In this document: positions 6,485 to 12,499 of the stretch, in pieces
Numbering within the stretch: position 1 is the stretch's first letter
How the letters are laid out: every line of letters starts with the position of its first letter
Translations under genes and position numbers: made by a program
NCBI GenBank assembly: GCA_947627815.1
Contig: CANQXN010000040.1
Coordinates: 1-12,539 of the forward strand
Length of the DNA stretch: 12,539 nt
Direction: 5' to 3'
Source: an uncultured Clostridia bacterium
GTDB taxonomy: Bacteria; Bacillota; Clostridia; Oscillospirales; CAG-272
Notes under the pieces: model-generated
What the model was told of the DNA's origin: nothing
Database searches by the model: none
What the model saw: only the letters and a program-made list of their open reading frames with translations

Positions 6485-8346
6485 TCCGCCTCACCTCCTT
6501 TTTGGGGCGTGAGCTTATAGTTTTCCGCCTGTTTGCGGAAAAGTTCGGCATAAGCGCCGTTTTGCTCCATCAAAGTCCTGTGGGCGCCTTCTTCCGCAAT
6601 CCTGCCGTTTTCCATATAGATCACCCGGTCGGACAATACCGCAGAGGAAAGCCTGTGGGAAATAAAGATCAGCGTTTTGCCCGCGGCCTCTGTCAAAAGG
6701 TTTTCAAACAGTTGATATTCGGCAATCGGGTCGAGCGCCGAGGAGGGTTCATCGACGATGATGCAGGCGGACGGATGGGCAAAAATGCGCGCCAACGCCA
6801 CTTTTTGCGCCTCCCCGCCCGAGAGATTGACGCCTTCGTCGTCAAATTCGCGGGTGAGGATCGTGTGAATACCGTGGGGCATTGCTGACACCTTTTCCCA
6901 GGCGCCGGATTTTTTCAGTGCCTCGACGACCGTCGCCTCGTCGGCCTCGGTATAGGGACGCATGAGAACATTTTCTGCCACCGAGAGCGAAAAGAGCTTG
7001 AAATCCTGAAAGACCACGCCGTATTGCGCCCGGTAGGCGTCGAGATCGAGGGTTTTCAAGGGCGTTTGCGCCTGTAAAATCTCGCCAGCTGTGGGGTCAT
7101 AGAGGCGAAGGAGCAGTTTGACCAGCGTGCTTTTGCCCGATCCGTTGCGCCCGACAAGCGCGATTTTTTCACCGCGCCGGATCGTGAGATTCACCCCGGA
7201 AAGAGAGGGCGTTTCGGCGCCGGCATAGGAAAAGTCCACGTTGCAAAAGCGGATGTTCCCTTCCTCTGGCAGGGGTTCGGTCCCGCTCTTCAGCGCCGGG
7301 TCATAATCGATAAAATACCGCATGTCCTCGATATACAGGGCGTTTTTGTGGCAGTCGGCGAGCTGGGCGACAAAATCGGTGAGCAGGCCGGAAATGCTGC
7401 CGACCGATTGGAGAATGACAAGGCAATCGGCCATCGACATGCTGCCCTGCACCACCGTGCAGTAAACGGCATACAGCATCGCGCCCAGCACACAGACAAC
7501 TTCCTGCCCGATATTCAGAAGAAATTTACAGCCGCCTTTTGCCCATCCGTAGTCGGCGATCAACTTTTTATAGGAGAGCCAGGCCGCCTTCTGCTTTTCC
7601 AACATGGCGCGCCAGATGCCGCCGAGGCGCATTTCTTTGGCATATTCCGCAAGATAAAAGGTGCGCTGAACATAGTTGATCTTTCGGTCGATGGGGTCGC
7701 GTTTGCGGTCAAATTCATGCACGATTTTGTTCCGTTTGCGGCTGACCAAGCCCAAAAGAAGCGGGAAAAAGGCAAAGATCATGAGGCGGGCGTCGATACT
7801 GAAAAGGAGGGCGCCGTTGGTCACAAGCGAGATGAACGACCAGAGCATGTTGTCGATGGTGTAGATGACATTCATGCACTTGCCGTAGCAGTCGGTCATG
7901 GAGCGCACATATTTGTCATAAAAGGCGGGGTCTTCATAACAGGCAAGCTCTACTTTGCCGGCTTTGTCAAACAGCAGTTCCTCGATGTTCGCGACAATCC
8001 GCTGAGTGTACTTGGGATGTACCAAAAGGCGCAGATAGTCGATAAAGAAATACCATATAAGATTCAGCCCGAGAACCACTCCGAGGTAGATAAACGCCTT
8101 GGTAATCCCCGACGAACCATCGCTGTAGCAATTCAAAAGATAGCGCAAAAGGTAAGTATTGGTGAAAAAATTGAGGATGGCGTTGCCGATCGTCCAGAGG
8201 TAATAGGTGACAAGATAGACCGGCGAGGTCTTCCATAGGATTTTTAAAACAAAGGCGGTATTGGCGAACACCCGTCGGGTGGAGATCGCTTCTTCTTTGT
8301 TTTTCTTCTTTTTTTCTTTTTTCTTTTCTTTTTTGGGGGAACTCAT
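6481..8346 (-). CDS. ABC exporter half-transporter, first subunit of a pair
   Basis: The 621-residue protein is a second half-exporter with the same order: charged cytosolic tail, membrane domain to about residue 340, and ATPase domain from about 362. Walker A is GRNGSGKST (399-407), the Q-loop is Gln447, the signature is LSGGE (508-512), Walker B with catalytic Glu is IIVDEP (529-534) and the switch is His564. Both ATPase sites of the pair therefore look intact. The first 24 residues are more than half lysine. The ATG at 8346 was chosen over an in-frame ATG at 8481 because AAAGGAGG lies 10 bases upstream of it. The 8481 start would also fall inside the preceding terminator and upstream of the promoter. 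The motif VELACYEDPAFYDKYV (132-147) is shared with the partner. There is no peptidase domain, and no substrate can be named from sequence. Confidence 0.94.
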   Translation of the reverse strand: MSSPKKEKKKEKKKKNKEEAISTRRVFANTAFVLKILWKTSPVYLVTYYLWTIGNAILNFFTNTYLLRYLLNCYSDGSSGITKAFIYLGVVLGLNLIWYFFIDYLRLLVHPKYTQRIVANIEELLFDKAGKVELACYEDPAFYDKYVRSMTDCYGKCMNVIYTIDNMLWSFISLVTNGALLFSIDARLMIFAFFPLLLGLVSRKRNKIVHEFDRKRDPIDRKINYVQRTFYLAEYAKEMRLGGIWRAMLEKQKAAWLSYKKLIADYGWAKGGCKFLLNIGQEVVCVLGAMLYAVYCTVVQGSMSMADCLVILQSVGSISGLLTDFVAQLADCHKNALYIEDMRYFIDYDPALKSGTEPLPEEGNIRFCNVDFSYAGAETPSLSGVNLTIRRGEKIALVGRNGSGKSTLVKLLLRLYDPTAGEILQAQTPLKTLDLDAYRAQYGVVFQDFKLFSLSVAENVLMRPYTEADEATVVEALKKSGAWEKVSAMPHGIHTILTREFDDEGVNLSGGEAQKVALARIFAHPSACIIVDEPSSALDPIAEYQLFENLLTEAAGKTLIFISHRLSSAVLSDRVIYMENGRIAEEGAHRTLMEQNGAYAELFRKQAENYKLTPQKGGEAE

Positions 8347-8392
8347 AGAAAAAACGCCTCCTTTCCCCGGCATTTCAGCCCAAACCTTCGAC

Positions 8393-8421
8393 AGTATACC
8401 ACAGAAATTTTGTGCTGTCAA
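8393..8421 (-). promoter_or_regulatory. Promoter of the ABC exporter operon
   Basis: On the minus strand TTGACA (8421-8416) and TATACT (8398-8393) are 17 bases apart. This near-perfect sigma-A promoter gives a leader of about 40 bases before the ATG at 8346. It lies downstream of the peptide unit's terminator, so the exporter genes have their own transcription start. Confidence 0.85.
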
Positions 8422-8480
8422 CTCAAAAAATGTAATCTTAACAAGCAAAAAACATATCTTTACAATTTTTTCAGGACGCA

Positions 8481-8516
8481 AAAAAAGAGACCGGGCAAAA
8501 ACCCGATCTCTTTTTT
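8481..8516 (-). terminator. Terminator of the two-peptide unit
   Basis: AAAAAAGAGA (8481-8490) pairs with TCTCTTTTTT (8507-8516), and after one mismatch CGGG (8492-8495) pairs with CCCG (8502-8505) around a 6-base loop. On the minus strand the hairpin runs into seven T. It lies 28 bases after the stop of the 44-residue peptide gene and before the exporter promoter. Confidence 0.88.
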
Positions 8517-8544
8517 CCTTCGTAATAAGGAAGACAGTCTGTTT

Positions 8545-8679
8545 TCAGGTAAGTTCGTCCCAACCGATGGACGAGAGTTCGCCGGATTCCTTAACAGTAA
8601 CGCCGGAAATCATAACGATATCATCCACTACGAGGGATTCGATCTCAAGTTCGGGAACAATGTAGGTTTTCTTCATCAT
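8545..8679 (-). CDS. 44-residue peptide with a YxxPxLE leader-like N-terminus
   Basis: This small gene has ATG at 8679, or more likely the adjacent ATG at 8676, which is 6 bases after AGAGG. It ends at TGA 8547-8545. The peptide begins MMKKTYIVPELEIESL, continues with VVDDIVMISG, and ends in an acidic, hydroxyl-rich tail with one Trp and no Cys. The Y-x2-P-x-L arrangement resembles leader regions bound by PqqD-like recognition elements, as in lasso-peptide precursors. Short proteins starting this way are, to my recollection, frequent but uncharacterised in gut Clostridia. Only one Gly ends the leader-like part, so it is not a classic double-glycine leader. Its start overlaps the stop of the upstream 38-codon gene (TAATG). 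A dedicated promoter and terminator support real expression. The function is unknown: a modified or exported peptide is possible, but no maturase is seen. Confidence 0.72.
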   Translation of the reverse strand: MMKKTYIVPELEIESLVVDDIVMISGVTVKESGELSSIGWDELT

Positions 8680-8795
8680 TATCCTCTTTCTCCGCTCATT
8701 CTGCATTCCTCCACCGTCATTGAAGCGGAAAGACGGTCAAGGGTACGGCAATTCCGCATCAACTGCCATACAATCTGCAAAAGATAATCGCTCAC
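8679..8795 (-). CDS. 38-residue hypothetical peptide, first gene of the two-peptide unit
   Basis: GTG at 8795 lies 4 bases after a full AGGAGG site, about 32 bases from the predicted transcription start. The frame runs 38 codons to TAA at 8681-8679, whose last base is the first base of the next gene's ATG. The peptide begins MSDYLLQIVWQLM and continues RNCRTLDRLSASM. The first half is strongly hydrophobic or amphipathic, with Trp10, and the second is charged, with Cys at 16 and 31. I do not recognise a family. It could be a real small protein, a partner of the 44-residue peptide, or a translated leader whose main job is to deliver ribosomes to the next start. The strong site, the stop-start overlap and the consensus promoter together make chance unlikely. 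Confidence 0.62.
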   Translation of the reverse strand: MSDYLLQIVWQLMRNCRTLDRLSASMTVEECRMSGERG

Positions 8796-8833
8796 AGTGC
8801 CTCCTGAACAACACTATGATCCATTACATGCTC

Positions 8834-8862
8834 ATTATATATAATTTGTCCCGCTTTGTCAA
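8834..8862 (-). promoter_or_regulatory. Perfect consensus promoter of the two-peptide unit
   Basis: On the minus strand TTGACA (8862-8857), 17 bases and TATAAT (8839-8834) give both hexamers without mismatch. The predicted start near 8827 leaves a leader of about 32 bases to the GTG at 8795. Apart from the gph promoter it is the only flawless match in the window, which suggests strong expression. Confidence 0.87.
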
Positions 8863-8914
8863 GGGCTTTTCAAAAGTTTTTATTTTTTATTTTCCAAAAT
8901 CGGCAAAAAACGGC

Positions 8915-8950
8915 AAAAAGGAGCTGACCGGAAGATCCGGCCGGCTCCTT
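8915..8950 (-). terminator. Minus-strand terminator with no recognised gene in front of it
   Basis: AAGGAGC (8918-8924) pairs with GCTCCTT (8944-8950) and CCGG (8928-8931) with CCGG (8937-8940), separated by a 3x3 internal loop and closed by a 5-base loop. Minus-strand reading then enters TTTTTGCCGTTTTTT. It could end the DUF1292 transcript after a long 3' region, or an unannotated RNA from 8950-9240. Confidence 0.7.
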
Positions 8951-9249
8951 GATTGCTTTCACGCCCGCCGTGCCGTGTAGCAAAGAAATATAACCCTGCA
9001 TGAGCAAGGCGGTGTCCTCTTCCTCAATTTGCGCTCCCAACATCTCTTTTTCCCGTGACATAAGCAGGGGATAAGAGGAGGTCTGCCTCCCTTGAAAGAA
9101 GTGCCGGACTCCAATTTCAATTTGTAGGTTTATTTACTGAGCTATCACGAACAAAGCAGGACTGCGAACCGTACAACTACAGTATATGTGAAAAACGCGG
9201 GCGTCATACATTTTTTCAAAAGCGGCATCCGCACCAAGCGACAAAAAAT
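8951..9249. other. Non-coding stretch without a recognised gene
   Basis: I see no gene with a usable ribosome binding site here. A minus-strand open frame from 9061 has no site near its ATG and runs through the terminator hairpin at 8915-8950. Small structures are present: GGAGG-TCTG-CCTCC at about 9077-9090 and GCGG-CAT-CCGC at 9222-9232. The latter is followed on the minus strand by TTTTGAAAAAA and may be a weak terminator for the DUF1292 gene. The stretch could be a small RNA, a long 3' untranslated region or a decayed gene. Confidence 0.45.
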
Positions 9250-9615
9250 TTACCGCTTTTCCTTTTTGTCGACGCCGTCGCCCTCTTCTTCGTCATAATC
9301 CACTTCTTCTTCAAAAAGCAGATCGTCGAAATAATCGGCCACGCGTTCAAACTCATCGTCATCGTCCACGGTGACAAGATCGCAGCCGCCCTCTTCGTCA
9401 AAGTTTTCCGCGCGAAGAATGACGCGATCCCCGGGGACAAGATCGTCATCGGCATCCACCGCCTCCAAAAGCATATATTCGTTGTTTTCAAAGGTGGATC
9501 TCATGATGAGCCGGAAGCGGATATCCTGATCCTTATCGTTTTTGAGAAAGACGATATCGTCCTCTCCGGCAAAGTCAAGCTCTTCGTTGTCCGGTATTTG
9601 CTGGTTATTCGACAT
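9250..9615 (-). CDS. DUF1292 (YrzB-like) acidic protein
   Basis: The 121-residue protein has the DUF1292 pattern: an opening beta-strand DDIVFLKNDKDQDIRFRLI, a STFENNEYMLLEAVD segment (the family's 'F-x-x-x-x-x-Y-L/V-L' core), and a terminal DDDDEFERVADYFDDLL helix. A very acidic tail (EEEVDYDEEEGD) follows, ending in KKEKR. DUF1292 proteins are small, soluble and of unknown role, and are common across Bacillota. In many genomes they sit near the ruvX-like Holliday junction resolvase gene and yrzL (ireB), which is not seen here. The ATG at 9615 follows AAGGAGG by 11 bases, a little long but the only plausible start. It has its own promoter and appears monocistronic. Confidence 0.88.
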   Translation of the reverse strand: MSNNQQIPDNEELDFAGEDDIVFLKNDKDQDIRFRLIMRSTFENNEYMLLEAVDADDDLVPGDRVILRAENFDEEGGCDLVTVDDDDEFERVADYFDDLLFEEEVDYDEEEGDGVDKKEKR

Positions 9616-9659
9616 AACGGTCGCTGCCTCCTTGGTGTGAATGATTTTTTTCTGTTTTT

Positions 9660-9688
9660 ATTCTACCCTATTTTCTCGCCGCTGTCAA
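9660..9688 (-). promoter_or_regulatory. Promoter of the DUF1292 gene
   Basis: On the minus strand TTGACA (9688-9683) and TAGAAT (9665-9660) are 17 bases apart, giving a leader of about 38 bases before the ATG at 9615. It is divergent from the coaW promoter. Confidence 0.82.
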
Positions 9689-9727
9689 CTGTTTTTTTCA
9701 TCCTTCTCACTTTTTTCCCGCCTGCTC

Positions 9728-9756
9728 TTGCATTTTTTCTCTGTCTGTGATAAGAT
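9728..9756 (+). promoter_or_regulatory. Promoter of coaW
   Basis: TTGCAT (9728-9733) and TAAGAT (9751-9756) are separated by 17 bases, with an extended -10 (TGATAAGAT). The leader to the ATG at 9799 is about 36 bases. Confidence 0.7.
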
Positions 9757-9798
9757 AACCTCATCTGAGAATAGCGGGAAAGGACGGATACAACCGCC

Positions 9799-10635
9799 AT
9801 GAAAACGGTAATCGGTATCGATGTGGGAGGCTCCACGACAAAAATTGTCGGCTTTTCGCCAAGCGGCGATCTGATCGAACCCTTTTTTGTCCGCGCCAAC
9901 GATCAGCTCACCTCGGCTTACGGCGCTTTGGGGCGCTTTACCGCCGAAAACGGCATCGATCTTGCTACGGTAGAAAAAATCATGATCACGGGCGTCGGGT
10001 CGACCTTTCTTTCCCAGCCGATGTACAATATCCCCTGTAAGCATCTGGTGGAATTTCCCTGTGTCGGCTTAGGCGGCCTTTATCTCTCGGGTCTCAACCG
10101 TGCCGTGGTCGTCTCCATGGGTACAGGCACGGCTTTGGTCTATGCCGAGAATCAAAAAGAATGCCGCTATCTCGGCGGCACCGGCGTCGGCGGCGGCACG
10201 CTGCTGGGGCTTTCCAAGCTTTTGACCGGGATGCACGACATCGACGCCATCATCGAATCCGCCAAAAACGGCGATCTTAAAAAAATCGACTTGCGGGTCA
10301 GCGATATCACCCGCAACGACATTCACCCCGATCTCGCCCCCGACCTCACCGCCGCCAATTTCGGCAAGGTCAGCGATCTTGCCGATAAAAACGACATTAC
10401 GCTGGGGCTAATGAACATGATTTTTGAAACGATCGGTATGCAGGCGGTCTTTGCCGCCAGAAGCTGCGGCGTCCGGGATATCGTTCTCACCGGCAATCTC
10501 TCCACCATTTTGCAGGCCGCGTCGGTCTTTGACGCGCTGAACCGCCTGTTTGATGTAAATTTTGTGATTCCGCCGCGCTCGCAGTTTGCCACCGTCATCG
10601 GCGCCGCTCTGACCGCCCGCGAAGAACAGGGCTGA
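9799..10635 (+). CDS. coaW: Type II pantothenate kinase
   Basis: The 278-residue protein is close in length to Staphylococcus CoaW (about 267) and has the ASKHA/actin-like fold motifs. The N-terminal phosphate-binding loop is GIDVGGSTTK (6-15). Glu85 in HLVEFPCVGLG sits where the catalytic glutamate of type II kinases is expected. SMGTGTALV (106-114) and LGGTGVGGGTLLGL (125-138) form the adenosine/phosphate site. It phosphorylates pantothenate with ATP as the first step of CoA synthesis in the cytosol. Type II enzymes are typically insensitive to CoA feedback. An AAAGGA site lies 15 bases before the ATG, rather far, but the DVGGS motif six residues in leaves no other start. It is monocistronic, followed by a strong terminator. 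A BadF/BadG-type ATPase is less likely given the length and the EF motif. Confidence 0.9.
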   Translation: MKTVIGIDVGGSTTKIVGFSPSGDLIEPFFVRANDQLTSAYGALGRFTAENGIDLATVEKIMITGVGSTFLSQPMYNIPCKHLVEFPCVGLGGLYLSGLNRAVVVSMGTGTALVYAENQKECRYLGGTGVGGGTLLGLSKLLTGMHDIDAIIESAKNGDLKKIDLRVSDITRNDIHPDLAPDLTAANFGKVSDLADKNDITLGLMNMIFETIGMQAVFAARSCGVRDIVLTGNLSTILQAASVFDALNRLFDVNFVIPPRSQFATVIGAALTAREEQG

Positions 10636-10689
10636 CAAGCCGGTCGCTTTGGCGTGTGACGGCGCCTTCCCGATACACTGTCTTTTTTC

Positions 10690-10722
10690 AAAACACGCCG
10701 TTTTCCGGCGTGTTTTCTTTTG
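10690..10722. terminator. Terminator after coaW
   Basis: AAAACACGCCG (10690-10700) pairs perfectly over 11 bp with CGGCGTGTTTT (10706-10716) around a 5-base loop, followed by CTTTTG. It lies about 55 bases after the coaW stop. The A-rich left flank would also allow activity on the other strand. Confidence 0.9.
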
Positions 10723-10795
10723 TAATCTCTTTGTGTGAAAAAATGCCTGAAAAAGCAGATTCCGTTCAAAAAAGCGGCGCGCTCTTTCTTGCAAT

Positions 10796-10825
10796 GTATA
10801 TTTTTTCTCCGCTTAACAAAAACTA
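10796..10825 (+). promoter_or_regulatory. Candidate sigma-G (forespore) promoter of spoVT
   Basis: GTATA (10796-10800) fits the sigma-G -35 pattern GHATR exactly. Eighteen bases on, AAAACTA (10819-10825) matches 5 of 7 positions of CATWHTA. No good sigma-A promoter is seen in this 190-base gap. B. subtilis spoVT is known to be sigma-G dependent, so the match makes sense, but it is short and AT-rich. Confidence 0.4.
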
Positions 10826-10913
10826 TGTTTCGTGAAAACAACGCTTTTCTCTCGGGCAAGCTCCGGCGTTTTCCCCGGACACGCCCGAATTTACAAAGAA
10901 AGGTATAAAATAA

Positions 10914-11453
10914 ATGAAAGCTACCGGAATTGTCAGACGGATTGACGACCTCGGACGGGTCGTGATTCCGAAAGAAATCAGAAGAACCATGCGGATCCGC
11001 GAAGGCGACCCGCTTGAAATATACACCGACCACGAAGGCGAAGTCATTTTCAAAAAGTATTCCCCCATCGGCGAACTCACTGCGTTTGCCTCTCAATATG
11101 CCGAAACCTTGCACAAAACCGGCGATCTTGCGGTGGTGATCTGCGACCGCGACGCCGTGATCGCTTCCGCCGGCCTGCCCCGAAAGGATTTTTTGGACAA
11201 ACGGATCACTTCCGAGTTGGAAAAACTGGTGGAGTCCCGCACGCTTTATACCGCCCGAGGCGGGGAGCCGCTTTTTGTCACCGAGTTTTCCGAAACCTAC
11301 ACGGTGCGCTGTATGATGCCCATCATTACCGAAGGCGATGTGATCGGCTGCGTGGCCTCCCTCGGCGAGGACAGCGGCGGCGAACCCGGCGAGACGGAAA
11401 TCAAGCTCATTCAGACCGCCGCCAGCTTTTTGGGCAAACAGTTAGAATCCTGA
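10914..11453 (+). CDS. spoVT: Stage V sporulation protein T, AbrB/GAF transcription regulator
   Basis: The 179-residue protein is within one residue of B. subtilis SpoVT (178). Residues 1-50 are the swapped-hairpin AbrB DNA-binding domain, with the hallmark TGIVRRIDDLGRVVIPKEIR followed by RTMRIREGDPLEIY. Residues about 55-178 form the GAF-like domain, including LAVVICDRDAVIASAG and the C-terminal helix ETEIKLIQTAASFLGKQ. SpoVT works as a tetramer in the forespore, switching sigma-G-dependent genes on and off during spore maturation. Its presence indicates an endospore-former. The ATG follows GAAAGG by about 10 bases. In many Bacillota spoVT sits near mfd, pth or the yabN/mazG region; here it stands alone between coaW and an amino-acid transporter, with terminators on both sides. 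Confidence 0.95.
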   Translation: MKATGIVRRIDDLGRVVIPKEIRRTMRIREGDPLEIYTDHEGEVIFKKYSPIGELTAFASQYAETLHKTGDLAVVICDRDAVIASAGLPRKDFLDKRITSELEKLVESRTLYTARGGEPLFVTEFSETYTVRCMMPIITEGDVIGCVASLGEDSGGEPGETEIKLIQTAASFLGKQLES

Positions 11454-11484
11454 CGCCCCCACATTCCTCATTTTTTCCTTTTTT

Positions 11485-11514
11485 CCCGGCAGACGCCCGC
11501 GCCTGCCGGGTTTT
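11485..11514 (+). terminator. Terminator of spoVT
   Basis: CCCGGCAG (11485-11492) pairs with CTGCCGGG (11503-11510) over 8 bp around a 10-base GC-rich loop, followed by TTTTGTCTGTTTTG. It lies about 30 bases after the spoVT stop. Confidence 0.82.
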
Positions 11515-11571
11515 GTCTGTTTTGTCGCTTTTTCTCAAAAAAGGTGGCGGTAAATTCGTCAGCTTTGCCTA

Positions 11572-11600
11572 TTTACTTTAGCGTTGTAAAGTGATAAAAT
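11572..11600 (+). promoter_or_regulatory. Promoter of the amino-acid transporter operon
   Basis: TTTACT (11572-11577), a 17-base spacer and TAAAAT (11595-11600) with an extended TGA in front form a plausible sigma-A promoter. The -35 is weak, which would suit a gene controlled by an activator or repressor. Confidence 0.6.
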
Positions 11601-11608
11601 AAAGCATC

Positions 11609-11621
11609 GGTCGAAACGACC
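11609..11621 (+). promoter_or_regulatory. Small hairpin at the 5' end of the binding-protein mRNA
   Basis: GGTCG (11609-11613) pairs with CGACC (11617-11621) around AAA. It begins about 2 bases after the predicted transcription start, so it would cap the mRNA 5' end. Possibly it is a stabilising structure or an operator dyad. It has no U-tract and does not resemble a riboswitch known to me. Confidence 0.4.
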
Positions 11622-11663
11622 CTCAAGTTATGAAATACGCCCTGTGAAAGGAACCTGTTTGTC

Positions 11664-12464
11664 ATGAAAAAAATCATTGCTTTTGTTTTACTTGCTTCCC
11701 TGCTTGCCCTCTCTCTTCTTTCTTTTGCCGCCTGCGGCAGCATGGGCGACACCGAGGCCATTCAAAAAGCCGGCAAACTTGTGGTCGGCATTACCATGGC
11801 GCCGCCCATGAACTACAAAGAAGGCGACACCTTAGTCGGCTTTGATACCGAGTTCACCAAAGCCGTCGCCGCCAAACTCGGCGTGGAAGCCGTTTTTCAG
11901 ACCATCGACTGGAACGCCAAAGAATCGCTCCTCAAAGCGGGCGACATCGACTGCATCTGGAACGGTCTGACCGTCAGCGAAGAGCGGCGGGAAAACATGG
12001 ACTTTTCCGAAAATTACTTAGTCAACCGCCAGGTGGTCGTCGCCAAAAAGGAAGTCGCCGCGAGCTATGCCGAAGCCTCTCTTGCCGGCAAGACGATCAC
12101 GGCGGAAGCCGGCAGCGCCGGTGAGGAAGTGATCGCCGCCGACAGCAAATTGAAAAGCGCCGGCTACACCGCTTCCGACTCCCAGGCCGATGCCCTTTTG
12201 GGCGTGAAAAGCGGCAACTTCGACTATGCCGTGTTAGACTATACCATGGCCTCAAATCTGCTGGCCTCAGCGGAATACGCCGATCTTGCCATTGCCGCCA
12301 CCGTGGGCGAAAACGAGTTTTACGCCATCGGCTTCCGCAAGGGCAGCGACCTCACCGCGCGCGTCAATGAGATCATCCGTGAGCTGACAGAAGACGGCAC
12401 CCTGGCCGCCATTGCCGCAAAATACGGGCTTACCGATTCCTATAACGAGGTATTCGGCAAATAA
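11664..12464 (+). CDS. Amino-acid ABC transporter substrate-binding lipoprotein (solute-binding family 3)
   Basis: The 266-residue precursor starts with a lipoprotein signal peptide: MKK, a hydrophobic stretch, then SFAAC with the lipid-carrying Cys24. Position -3 of the lipobox is Phe, which is less usual. Residues about 35-264 form the family 3 periplasmic-binding fold: GKLVVGITMAPPMNY (first strand), LVGFDTEFTKAVAAKLGV (the family's GFD-hD-hA-x3-A signature), DIDCIWNGLTVSEERRENMDFS (which binds the amino-acid carboxylate region) and a closing DGTLAAIAAKYG segment. It captures a polar amino acid outside the membrane for an importer of the GlnPQ/HisJQMP type. The exact ligand cannot be read. 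An AAAGGA site lies 10 bases before the ATG. The probable permease gene follows 35 bases after the stop. Confidence 0.92.
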   Translation: MKKIIAFVLLASLLALSLLSFAACGSMGDTEAIQKAGKLVVGITMAPPMNYKEGDTLVGFDTEFTKAVAAKLGVEAVFQTIDWNAKESLLKAGDIDCIWNGLTVSEERRENMDFSENYLVNRQVVVAKKEVAASYAEASLAGKTITAEAGSAGEEVIAADSKLKSAGYTASDSQADALLGVKSGNFDYAVLDYTMASNLLASAEYADLAIAATVGENEFYAIGFRKGSDLTARVNEIIRELTEDGTLAAIAAKYGLTDSYNEVFGK

Positions 12465-12499
12465 CCGTTGTCTTTATTTTTTGCAAAGGTGGGTTGGAG

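Noticed and set aside
8545..8679. Calling the 44-residue peptide a lasso-peptide precursor
   Set aside because: The YxxPxL motif fits, but the conserved leader Thr and a Gly/Cys-start core with a ring-closing Asp/Glu at position 7-9 are not clear. No B or C maturation genes are in the window.
8261..8787. Plus-strand frames of 134 and 125 codons
   Set aside because: They cross the terminator and the exporter promoter and lie antisense to the peptide unit. They have no ribosome binding site or recognisable domain.
8870..9061. 63-codon minus-strand frame
   Set aside because: There is no ribosome binding site near its ATG (the nearest AGGGAGG is about 24 bases away). The frame runs straight through the terminator hairpin at 8915-8950, so a full product is unlikely.
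9130..9175. tRNA-like pieces on the minus strand (a TAGCTCAGT D-arm-like string and a GGTTCG T-loop-like string)
   Set aside because: They occur in the wrong order (T-loop-like before D-arm-like), with no acceptor or anticodon stem. No cloverleaf can be drawn.
10323..11114. 263-codon minus-strand frame over coaW end and spoVT start
   Set aside because: It is antisense to two well-supported genes and crosses the coaW terminator.
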